This document shows positions 13,876 to 19,100 of a stretch of DNA of 20,797 nucleotides, in pieces (positions within the stretch are counted from its first letter, which is position 1; every line of letters starts with the position of its first letter). The notes under the pieces were generated by a model that was given only the letters and a program-made list of their open reading frames with translations, was not told where the DNA came from and searched no databases. The translations under genes were made by a program, and so were the position numbers. This DNA comes from a virus: IMG/VR virus record IMGVR_UViG_3300049006_000008, positions 1-20,797 of that record; one strand, 5' to 3'.

Positions 13876-14805
13876 TCAGCGGGTCGGCGTGGCGGATCTC
13901 TTCGCCGCCCTGGCGGCCGCGCGTTCCGCCCGGGCCTGAGCCTCGCGGACACGTTCGGCGCGGCGGGTCTCGGTCTCCTCGATGAGCGCCAGAATCTCCG
14001 CGATCTTGTAGACGGGATGGGCGTTGATCTGGCCGTGGGAGAACAGGCGGCTGCGGTTGACCCAGGTACGGATCCGGCCGGGGCTGATCGGGTGCCCGAG
14101 GCTGGTGATGGTCCAGGCGGCCTGGCTGGCGGTGGCCAGGGCGTCCTCGGCGTGCCGGCGCATGGTGGCCTGCCGGGTGGTGATGTCGTGGGTGGCGTCG
14201 CAGCGGCTGCAGTCGATCCGGGACCCGCCGGGCAGCGCGAACAGATCGCCCTTGCAGCCCGGGCTGGCGCACCGGCCGGCGTACAGGCGGTCGGGCGGGC
14301 GGTTGATGGTGGCGAAGGCGTTGTCGCGGATCCGGAAGAAGTCCGCGGCGGCCTGCGGGGCGTCGGGGTGGTGGCGAAGGTACCCGTCGACGTGGCCGCT
14401 CAGCCATCCGGCGAGTTCGGGGATGGTGCCGTTGGACGGCGGCCGCCAGGCCCTCACGTACTTGCAGGAGGAGTGCGTGCAGGTCGCGCACACCGGCCCT
14501 GCCGGGGGCGTGGCCGGGCCGGTCTTCTTGATCAGCATGTACCACCGGTCCACGGTGATCATCAGCTGTTTTGAGGTGCGGGACGCGCGTTCGTCATACG
14601 GCAGGGGGCGCTCGTCTGCTTTGGTGGCACGGCCGCCGCCGGTCCCGAGCCGGTCCTGGCGGGACGCGGTGACGAGCAGCTGCTCATACAGCCAGGGCAG
14701 GTCCTTGATGGCCCGCCGGAGGTCGGTGGTGCACGCGCCGCAGACAGACCGGTCTCCCGGCCGGGACCGGCCGCATCCCGGGGTCGGGCACGCATACGTG
14801 CTCAT
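13876..14805 (-). CDS. Zinc-ribbon / MerR-like HTH DNA-binding protein
   Basis: 309 residues, ATG start. Three cysteine clusters are visible: C6/C11/C22/C25 at the N-terminus, C106/C109/H111/C114, and C179/C184/C199/C202, so about three zinc sites. Residues 230-272 (ITSLGHPISPGRIRTWVNRS, then HPVYKIAEILALIEE) look like a MerR/excisionase-type helix-turn-helix with its wing. The C-terminus is an R/A/E-rich basic helix. Proteins like this are frequent in Streptomyces phages and are annotated as DNA-binding. The likely role is a transcription regulator, perhaps of the structural genes that follow. It is the last gene before the terminator pair. Confidence 0.75.
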   Translation of the reverse strand: MSTYACPTPGCGRSRPGDRSVCGACTTDLRRAIKDLPWLYEQLLVTASRQDRLGTGGGRATKADERPLPYDERASRTSKQLMITVDRWYMLIKKTGPATPPAGPVCATCTHSSCKYVRAWRPPSNGTIPELAGWLSGHVDGYLRHHPDAPQAAADFFRIRDNAFATINRPPDRLYAGRCASPGCKGDLFALPGGSRIDCSRCDATHDITTRQATMRRHAEDALATASQAAWTITSLGHPISPGRIRTWVNRSRLFSHGQINAHPVYKIAEILALIEETETRRAERVREAQARAERAAARAAKRSATPTR

Positions 14806-14812
14806 GGGCGGC

Positions 14813-15103
14813 TCACTTGTGGCACTGGCAGGGGCAGAACGGGTCGGCGCAAGTGGTGCAGTCGCATTCTTCGAGGCAGGAGAAGTAGGTCTCGCCGTAA
14901 CGATCGAGGTCGTGAAGTCGTCGCAGGGCGGTCAGGTGAAGGTCGGACTGATGGGTCAGGTCCGAGCGGGCCTGGGTGAGCTCGGCCCTGGCCGAGTCCC
15001 GCTCACGCAGCACACGGTCGGGCCAGGCGCCGATCGGGGCCCCGACCGCCAGCCCGATGATGAAGGCAGCGGCCAGGGCCAGGGCGATCTGTGGACCGGT
15101 CAT
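14813..15103 (-). CDS. Single-pass membrane protein with Cys-rich tail
   Basis: 96 residues. Residues 5-26 (QIALALAAAFIIGLAVGAPI) form a clear membrane helix at the N-terminus. A charged coiled-coil-like stretch follows (RVLRERDSARAELTQARSDL), then a C-terminal cluster CLEECDCTTCADPFCPCQCHK with seven cysteines and a histidine, most likely metal-binding. The ATG overlaps the stop of a 34-codon gene as ATGA. I recognise no family. An anchor plus coiled coil is also the plan of i-spanins, but the cysteine end is not typical of them, so lysis is only a guess. Confidence 0.75.
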   Translation of the reverse strand: MTGPQIALALAAAFIIGLAVGAPIGAWPDRVLRERDSARAELTQARSDLTHQSDLHLTALRRLHDLDRYGETYFSCLEECDCTTCADPFCPCQCHK

Positions 15104-15204
15104 CGCAGAAGCAACCCCCCGAGCAGAGTGACGGCCTGCGGGACAGCGAGGATCAGGGTGAGGATCGCGCCGGCAGCACGGCGCACAACGGGCGAGTGGA
15201 TCAC
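15100..15204 (-). CDS. Membrane microprotein, 34 residues
   Basis: GTG start (15204) in GTGA overlap with the 168-residue gene, with a perfect GAGGAGGA site six bases upstream; the stop TGA overlaps the next ATG as ATGA. The product (MIHSPVVRRAAGAILTLILA and on to GGLLLR) is one hydrophobic helix with two arginines before it and one at the end. It is too short for most gene finders but is supported by the ribosome site and both overlaps. No family is known to me. Confidence 0.75.
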   Translation of the reverse strand: MIHSPVVRRAAGAILTLILAVPQAVTLLGGLLLR

Positions 15205-15707
15205 GTCAAGTCCTCCTCGGCGGGCTGGTCGGCTTCGGTGCGGCGCGGGATCACGGCGTCATCTCCCAGAAGGGCCGTGATCTCTCTGAGCTGCCCGTGA
15301 GTCATCAGGAATTCATCGCCCATGAACGCGCAGGAGAACAGGCCTAGCAGGGCCTCCTTGCTGATGCTGAGCATCTCGGGAGGGCCACCTGCATCAGCCG
15401 ATCCTTGCCCGGCCTGGTCGGCGCGGGTGGCCTCATGCTGGTCGATCTCGATGACGATCCATTGGCGGACGAGGATCGGGTCCTGACCGCCCATCAGGGC
15501 GAGCTCCTTCACCCGGGCGAGGGTGGCCTGCAGCTCCTCGATCCGGGCGTCGCGCCGGTCGATCTCGGGCTGGACGACCTGCAGCGCGGACTCGGCGAAC
15601 CAGGTGGCGAGCGAGTCGGGGATCTCTGGCCAGGCGCGCAGCCTGCTGGCGAACCGCTTGGTGAACCGGGCGAGGAGGTCCGGGTCGGGCGTGGTCTCGT
15701 CGCTCAC
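15201..15707 (-). CDS. Unknown soluble protein, 168 residues
   Basis: GTG start in GTGA overlap with the membrane protein gene upstream. The N-terminal part (DPDLLARFTKRFASRLRAWP, then SLATWFAESALQVVQPEIDR) and the coiled-coil stretch (RDARIEELQATLARVKELAL) are helical. The C-terminal part (MLSISKEALLGLFSCAFMGD, then GQLREITALLGDD) is a second helical unit, and the end is acidic. No motif points to a function. It sits among the small membrane protein genes. Confidence 0.7.
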   Translation of the reverse strand: MSDETTPDPDLLARFTKRFASRLRAWPEIPDSLATWFAESALQVVQPEIDRRDARIEELQATLARVKELALMGGQDPILVRQWIVIEIDQHEATRADQAGQGSADAGGPPEMLSISKEALLGLFSCAFMGDEFLMTHGQLREITALLGDDAVIPRRTEADQPAEEDLT

Positions 15708-15934
15708 CGGTCCGCCTTAAGCGCCTCGCCGAGGAAGGACCCGATGCACGTGGCCGCAGTCTTGACCGCGCCGATCGCGAGGGCGACGGTGTACGGCATC
15801 GTCGGGATCAGCGGCCACCAGGAGTGGACGACGCCGACCGTGATCATCAGGGTGAACGACACGATCTGCCAGCCCACGGCGATGGCGCCCAGGACGCCGA
15901 AGGCTGCGAGTGCGGGATTGGAGCGGCGGTTCAT
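15704..15934 (-). CDS. Small membrane protein, two membrane helices
   Basis: 76 residues. The N-terminus is basic (MNRRSNP), then helix 1 spans about residues 8-34 (ALAAFGVLGAIAVGWQIVSF) and helix 2 about 45-66 (MPYTVALAIGAVKTAATCIG), with a short C-terminal tail. ATGA overlap with the gene before and GTGA with the gene after. The size and topology would suit a class II-like holin, but no lysin is near and many phage membrane proteins have other roles. Confidence 0.72.
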   Translation of the reverse strand: MNRRSNPALAAFGVLGAIAVGWQIVSFTLMITVGVVHSWWPLIPTMPYTVALAIGAVKTAATCIGSFLGEALKADR

Positions 15935-16194
15935 CGGGTGCTCCTGTCGAGCGTGCGGACGTCGGTGATGAACCGGTCGAGGGCTGCCAGGAGCGCGGCC
16001 TGGTCGCGGAGGTTGAGGTCCCCGCCGGACTGGTAGGCGATCGGTTCGACGATCGGTGCGATGGTCTCGAAGCGGGCGACGATGCGGCGCATCTCCGGGA
16101 TGTCGACGAGCTCGGCGAACTGGAGCATCGCCCGGGTGAGGTTCGTCAGCGCGGCGAGGGCGCCCGGGTAGGTGCCCTCGGTCATGTCGGTCAT
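15931..16194 (-). CDS. Unknown helical protein, 87 residues
   Basis: The ATG at 16194 (MTDMTEGTYPGALAALTNLT) overlaps the upstream stop as ATGA; this rules out the longer open frame, which is proline- and arginine-rich. The product is a set of helices (RAMLQFAELVDIPEMRRIVA, then LRDQAALLAALDRFITDVRT). No motif seen. Confidence 0.7.
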   Translation of the reverse strand: MTDMTEGTYPGALAALTNLTRAMLQFAELVDIPEMRRIVARFETIAPIVEPIAYQSGGDLNLRDQAALLAALDRFITDVRTLDRSTR

Positions 16195-16556
16195 CGGCGG
16201 TTCCTGTGTCGGGTTTTGCGGTGGTAGGCGTGTGCCCATGGGGTTGGCTTCGGTCGGCCGCGCAGTCGGCGGATCTCGTCTCGCAGGTGCATGACCGCTT
16301 GGTCGTGTCCGGCGAGGGCGGCTGCTTCGGTGGGGTAGCGCCATTGGTGGCCGTCCATGACCGGACCGAAGATCATGGTTTCGAAGAGGAGCGGGACCCC
16401 CCCCGACCAGTTGTGGTTCAGGCCGAGCCACACGGTGGACACCCAGCAGCCGGCCTCGGTGTGCTCGGCGACGCGGGCGTAGTCGCGGTCGCCCAGGAGG
16501 TCGTTCGCGCGTTCGATGGTGAGTGGCTGGCCCTGCCGGTCGAACCAGAAGGTCAT
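16191..16556 (-). CDS. Conserved-type actinophage protein, 121 residues
   Basis: ATG (16556) in ATGA overlap. The product starts MTFWFDRQGQPLTIERANDL and carries CWVSTVWLGLNHNWSGG, then PLLFETMIFGPVMDGHQWRY and TEAAALAGHDQAVMHLRDEI. I know this 'VSTVWLGLDH....P.iFETMvFg.....y.teeeAlaGH' pattern as a widespread small actinophage protein with no assigned function. The basic C-terminal tail is variable. Confidence in the gene is high; function is unknown. Confidence 0.82.
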   Translation of the reverse strand: MTFWFDRQGQPLTIERANDLLGDRDYARVAEHTEAGCWVSTVWLGLNHNWSGGVPLLFETMIFGPVMDGHQWRYPTEAAALAGHDQAVMHLRDEIRRLRGRPKPTPWAHAYHRKTRHRNRR

Positions 16557-16957
16557 GTCCCGTTCTCCGTGCGGTGCTCGATTCCGGATTCGCGAATCGC
16601 GTCGTGGATGGGCAGGACGGCGGCGATGATCGCGGCGTTGTAGCCCTCGAACGTCCATTCCTGCGCGGTGGTCTCGTAGGCCTGGGCGGCCTGGCGGGCG
16701 GCGAGGAGCAGCGGGTCCGACAGCGGCGGCGGGGTGGGTTCCTTGAGGGCCTGCGGTTTCGGCAGGGGCTGCCGCGGTCCGGGCTTCGGGAAGTCGTCCT
16801 GGCCCTGGCCGCCGCTGGGCAGGATCATGCCGAGCCGGACGGCTGCTCGCTCGGTCTGCTCGCGGTCGATGGTGTCGAGCCGGGACGTCAGGGATCCGGG
16901 CTGCGGGTCGCGCTGCCGGGGCTTGATGATCCGGTTGTAGATCGAGAGGTACGTCAC
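16553..16957 (-). CDS. Unknown protein, 134 residues
   Basis: GTG start in GTGA overlap with a 12-codon mini-ORF, with AAGGA nine bases upstream. The N-terminal part (YLSIYNRIIKPRQRDPQPGS) is basic, the middle is proline-rich and disordered, and the C-terminal part (LLLAARQAAQAYETTAQEWT, FEGYNAAIIAAVLPIHDAIR) is helical. No family recognised. Being directly downstream of the replication initiator gene it could take part in replication, but nothing in the sequence proves it. Confidence 0.68.
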   Translation of the reverse strand: MTYLSIYNRIIKPRQRDPQPGSLTSRLDTIDREQTERAAVRLGMILPSGGQGQDDFPKPGPRQPLPKPQALKEPTPPPLSDPLLLAARQAAQAYETTAQEWTFEGYNAAIIAAVLPIHDAIRESGIEHRTENGT

Positions 16958-16992
16958 CGGCGGGTGTCCTTGTCTGCTGAGTGGGTGGTCAT
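16954..16992 (-). CDS. Possible 12-codon coupling ORF
   Basis: ATG (16992) overlaps the initiator stop as ATGA; the product is MTTHSADKDTRR and its TGA overlaps the next GTG as GTGA. The mini-ORF exactly bridges the 31-base gap, so ribosomes ending the initiator gene could pass on to the next gene by re-initiation. It may be chance. Confidence 0.35.
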   Translation of the reverse strand: MTTHSADKDTRR

Positions 16993-17837
16993 GCCGGGAT
17001 CCGGGCGGCGAGCGCGGCGGCGTGGATGATGCGTTCTTCGTGGCGGGCGTCGGGGAGTTCGGCGGTGGCGCGGGCGAGGAGGAAGGTGCCTCCGTCGGGG
17101 AGGTTCAGGAGCGTTCCCTGAGCAGCCAAATAATGATCTTGGTCGATTTCCGGCAAGGGCGGATCGTCGCCGGACCCCCCTTCCAGCTCAGCCAGTGGAT
17201 ACCTCAAGTTGTCGTCGCTTTTAGAGGGAGCCTTTGACTGAGAGGGACTAGAGGGAACAGAGGGACTTAGGGGGGGAACTGGTTCCCCCCAAGCGGGAAC
17301 TGGTTCCCCCCTCTGGGGAACTGGTTCCCCCCTCTGGGGCGAGAGGGGGGAACTGAATCTCCCCTCTGCGACCTGGAGAGGGCTGTGGATAACTGGGTTG
17401 TCCACAGGGGCGAGGGGCCAAGAGGGGGGAACCAATTCCCCCCTCTTGGCCTCGGAGGAGGGAACGTATTCCCCCCTCTCGGGGATGCGGACGGACGCGG
17501 GGAGGACGGGAAGCCGGAACCCCATGGAGCGGCCGTCGCAGGCGTAGATGGGGCGGCCTGCGGCATCGGTGCCGGTCTGTACCCGGACCTCGAGGCCGCG
17601 CTTGGCGAGCCGCTGGAACGCCTTCTTGAGGGCATCTGTCTCGATCTTCAGGCCGCTGCCCCGGGAGATCCGTTCGATCAGGGATTTGTCGTCGGTGCGG
17701 TGCCGGAGCATGGTCCTGCCGTGATCCTCCGCACGCTCGGCGATCGTGTACAGAATGGCGATCTCGCCCGGTGTCAGACCGGCGGCGATCGGGCTCTGCA
17801 GCCATTCGGCGAGCTCGCCGATGAGCCTGGCGCTCAT
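16989..17837 (-). CDS. Putative replication initiator with winged-helix N-terminus and internal origin
   Basis: 282 residues, ATG with GGGAGG shortly upstream. Residues 1-110 (ELAEWLQSPIAAGLTPGEIA, ILYTIAERAED, then LIERISRGSGLKIETDALKK, AFQRLAKRGLEVRVQTG, IYACDGRSMGFRLP) look like a winged-helix DNA-binding domain of the kind used by phage and plasmid initiators. Residues 119-205 are low-complexity, with RGEYVP, RGELVPP and three copies of RGEPVP, and they exist because the DNA carries dyad repeats and DnaA boxes. Residues 210-282 form an acidic helical C-terminal part that could bind a host helicase or loader. This design (N-domain, repeats in the gene middle, C-domain) parallels lambda O. 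That it is the initiator is inference; a regulator with its own operators inside the gene is the main alternative. Confidence 0.7.
   Translation of the reverse strand: MSARLIGELAEWLQSPIAAGLTPGEIAILYTIAERAEDHGRTMLRHRTDDKSLIERISRGSGLKIETDALKKAFQRLAKRGLEVRVQTGTDAAGRPIYACDGRSMGFRLPVLPASVRIPERGEYVPSSEAKRGELVPPSWPLAPVDNPVIHSPLQVAEGRFSSPLSPQRGEPVPQRGEPVPAWGEPVPPLSPSVPSSPSQSKAPSKSDDNLRYPLAELEGGSGDDPPLPEIDQDHYLAAQGTLLNLPDGGTFLLARATAELPDARHEERIIHAAALAARIPA
17271..17330. repeat. Three 21-bp-phased dyads, core GGGAAC-TG-GTTCCC
   Basis: GGGGGGAACTGGTTCCCCCC (17271-17290), then GGGAAC-TG-GTTCCC (17295-17308) and GGGGAAC-TG-GTTCCCC (17315-17330). The period is 21 bp or seven codons, coding for RGEPVPx on the minus strand. 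A degenerate fourth copy lies at 17345-17364. Confidence 0.9.
17384..17406. promoter_or_regulatory. Pair of facing DnaA boxes
   Basis: TGTGGATAA (17384-17392; reverse complement TTATCCACA, the perfect E. coli-type box) and TTGTCCACA (17398-17406, the form preferred in Streptomyces), five bases apart and inverted. They lie between the two halves of the dyad array. Confidence 0.75.
17416..17473. repeat. 36-bp perfect inverted repeat and sixth dyad
   Basis: GGCCAAGAGGGGGGAA (17416-17431) and its exact reverse complement (17436-17451) flank CCAA: 16-bp arms around the same GGGAA..TTCCC core. A weaker copy GGGAA-CGTA-TTCCC follows at 17460-17473, 33 bp further. Confidence 0.9.
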
Positions 17838-17899
17838 CTGCCTCCCCCTACATCAAGATGATCTACGCCCCCTGTGCGTCGTCGCGTAGGGGGCCTGGC

Positions 17900-17919
17900 G
17901 TTCAGTTCTGTTCAGAAGC
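17900..17919. repeat. Two GTTCAG decamers upstream of the initiator gene
   Basis: GTTCAGTTCT GTTCAGAAGC: two copies of the 10-bp unit found seven times at 18311-18380, again directly preceded by CTGGC on the plus strand. They lie 63 bp before the initiator start, as an operator would. The surrounding 103-base gap (17838-17940) also has a GCCCCCT/AGGGGGC stem (17867-17894). Confidence 0.75.
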
Positions 17920-17944
17920 CCAGGTCGGGCAGGGAGTGGTTCAT
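17912..17944 (-). CDS. Possible 10-codon mini-ORF
   Basis: ATG in ATGA overlap with the zinc-type gene upstream; the product is MNHSLPDLGF. Its stop lies inside the decamer pair. Only the overlap supports it, so it may be chance. Confidence 0.2.
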   Translation of the reverse strand: MNHSLPDLGF

Positions 17945-18261
17945 GGCGGCCGCCGGCGGGTGCGGGCGGCCGCCAGGTCGACGACGCCGTCAGGGCGCGG
18001 CCTGGTGGCAGCGATGGGCAAGGCCAGCTGCCGGGAACGCATCGGGCAGGTGGCGAAGTGCGGCATGTACACCTCCTCCCAGGGCCGCTGGGGGACGCCG
18101 TCGGCGCGCAGGCTCCGGGCATGCCAAACCTGACGGTCGTCCTGGTAGGCCAGGACGTTCCCGTCAGGGTCCGGTGCGGCGTCGAGCGGTTGCCGTCGCC
18201 CTCTGGCTGTGAGGGCCAGGATCAGAGGCCGACGGCACAGGCGGCACGTCGCGTGGGCCAC
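17941..18261 (-). CDS. Small zinc-knuckle-type protein, 106 residues
   Basis: GTG start with AAGGGG five bases upstream. The N-terminus has ATCRLCRRPLILALTARGRR (CxxC), and FATCPMRSRQ with another cysteine follows near residue 72, so a small metal site is possible. The middle (DAAPDPDGNVLAYQDDRQVW) resembles short zinc-ribbon proteins common in Streptomyces phages and plasmids ('plDa.p..GnV....'). The C-terminus is basic. Decamer repeat arrays lie on both sides of the gene. Role unknown; DNA or RNA binding is possible. Confidence 0.68.
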   Translation of the reverse strand: MAHATCRLCRRPLILALTARGRRQPLDAAPDPDGNVLAYQDDRQVWHARSLRADGVPQRPWEEVYMPHFATCPMRSRQLALPIAATRPRPDGVVDLAAARTRRRPP

Positions 18262-18310
18262 CTGCTCCCCTTTCGTGCGATGCGTGCCCTCCCCGGAGCG
18301 AGGGTCTGGC

Positions 18311-18380
18311 GTTCAGCTACGTTCAGCTGTGTTCTGTTCTGTTCAGCTATGTCGAGTTCTGTTCAGCTGTGTTCAGCTAT
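18311..18380. repeat. Seven tandem decamers, consensus GTTCAGCTRT
   Basis: Exactly 10-bp units starting at 18311, 18321, 18331, 18341, 18351, 18361 and 18371: GTTCAGCTAC, GTTCAGCTGT, GTTCTGTTCT, GTTCAGCTAT, GTCGAGTTCT, GTTCAGCTGT, GTTCAGCTAT. The array covers the end of the 109-residue gene and the 111-base gap before the 106-residue gene. One unit per helical turn places all sites on the same DNA face. Confidence 0.92.
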
Positions 18381-18702
18381 GGCCCAGGTCCGACAGGAGC
18401 ATCCGGCCCGCCTTGCGCTGGTCAGCGGTGCCGCTGCTCGCCCAGGTCCGGGCGGTCGCGATCACCTTGGCCAGCCGGTCCTCGGCCCGCCGGGTGCGCT
18501 CATCGATCCCTTGTTCGACCAGGACGGCGTAGGTCTCCACGGTCATGGCCGCCAGGGCGGCGGTGACCGCGCGTTCCAGGGCCTCCGTCACGAGCAGATC
18601 GTTGGTGAGGCTGGCCATGAACGCGGTGCGCGCGGCGGCCATGACCTCCTCGGACGCGACCGCGGCTGGGACCGGTCCAGGATCGTAGGGCTGATCGGTC
18701 AT
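18373..18702 (-). CDS. Unknown helical protein, 109 residues
   Basis: ATG at 18702 (MTDQPYDPGPVPAAVASEEV) with GGGAG five bases upstream. After a short disordered N-terminus the protein is nearly all helix (MAAARTAFMASLTNDLLVTE, then ALERAVTAALAAMTVETYAV and RAEDRLAKVIATARTWASSG). It ends in RMLLSDLGHS, coded within the last decamer repeat. An upstream GTG at 18984 is open in the same frame but would add a stretch rich in R, P and G over the hairpin region, so I reject it. No family recognised. Confidence 0.7.
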   Translation of the reverse strand: MTDQPYDPGPVPAAVASEEVMAAARTAFMASLTNDLLVTEALERAVTAALAAMTVETYAVLVEQGIDERTRRAEDRLAKVIATARTWASSGTADQRKAGRMLLSDLGHS

Positions 18703-18980
18703 GGCACTCCCTTTGAGGTGGCGGGTACGGGGACGGGGTCCCTCGCCCGGGCCGAGCAAACCCGGGCGAGGGAAGCTGCGCCGGAGAACCCCCCAGAACC
18801 TGGCGCAGCGTTTGTGGTCGGCCGACCCGGCCCCTGATCGGGGCGGCCGACGTGAGGGGGTCCAACCCGGGCGTGCGCGGGGCAGCGCCGCCCGGGCTGG
18901 AGACGGCCGCAGGGGCAGCCGCCATCCGGAGCGACCGCGACGGGGGACGCGGTATGTGCTCCGGAGCATGGGGAGGATGG
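18703..18980. other. Hairpin-rich gap without a convincing gene
   Basis: Inverted repeats seen: TCCCTCGCCCGGG/CCCGGGCGAGGGA (18739-18773, 13-bp stem, 9-base loop), GCTGCGCC/GGCGCAGC (18775-18809), GTCGGCCG/CGGCCGAC with an inner CCCC/GGGG (18817-18851), CCCGGGCG/CGCCCGGG (18866-18896), and the palindrome TGCTCCGGAGCA (18957-18968). Open frames here are arginine- and proline-rich and lack ribosome sites. It may be a structured RNA leader, a terminator set or a protein-binding region. Confidence 0.6.
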
Positions 18981-19100
18981 TCACCGGCGGGCTCGCTTGC
19001 GCCGCTCGCGGTCCATCCACGCGGCCGCCGCCCGCAGCTCGCCGACGCAGAAGCAAGCGACGGCGATCGCGCCGAAGGCGGCGTCCACGAAGTAGTTCAC
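18981..19100 (-). CDS. Membrane microprotein, 39 residues
   Basis: GTG start (19100) in GTGA overlap with the DUF6907-like gene, with GGAG eight bases upstream. Residues 4-27 (FVDAAFGAIAVACFCVGELR region) form one hydrophobic helix; the C-terminus DRERRKRARR is strongly basic, so it should stay in the cytoplasm. No family known. The gene is the last one before the hairpin-rich gap. Confidence 0.65.
   Translation of the reverse strand: MNYFVDAAFGAIAVACFCVGELRAAAAWMDRERRKRARR

Larger units (their letters stand above)
17223..17480. other. Candidate replication origin inside the initiator gene
   Basis: Within 258 bases lie four AGAGGGA direct repeats (17223, 17241, 17250, 17259; the last three 9 bp apart) and six dyads around GGGAAC..GTTCCC. 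Two facing DnaA boxes lie in the middle. The dyad centres are near 17280.5, 17301.5, 17322.5, 17354.5, 17433.5 and 17466.5: the first three are exactly 21 bp (two helical turns) apart, other steps are about 32-33 bp. This layout fits an iteron-type origin bound by the protein it lies in, assisted by host DnaA. Confidence 0.6.

Noticed and set aside
15704-15934. Holin call for the two-helix membrane protein
   Set aside because: Topology alone is not enough and no endolysin lies in the window.
17271-17480. CRISPR-like array
   Set aside because: The repeats are dyads of about 20 bp with 1-80 base gaps, inside a gene, with no unique spacers of constant length.
18311-18380. CRISPR or satellite repeat
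   Set aside because: Units are 10 bp in direct tandem without spacers, so CRISPR is excluded.
18703-18984. N-terminal extension of the 109-residue gene to the GTG at 18984 (GTGA overlap)
   Set aside because: It would add 94 residues rich in R, P and G across strong hairpins, whereas the ATG at 18702 has a good ribosome site and a normal protein start.
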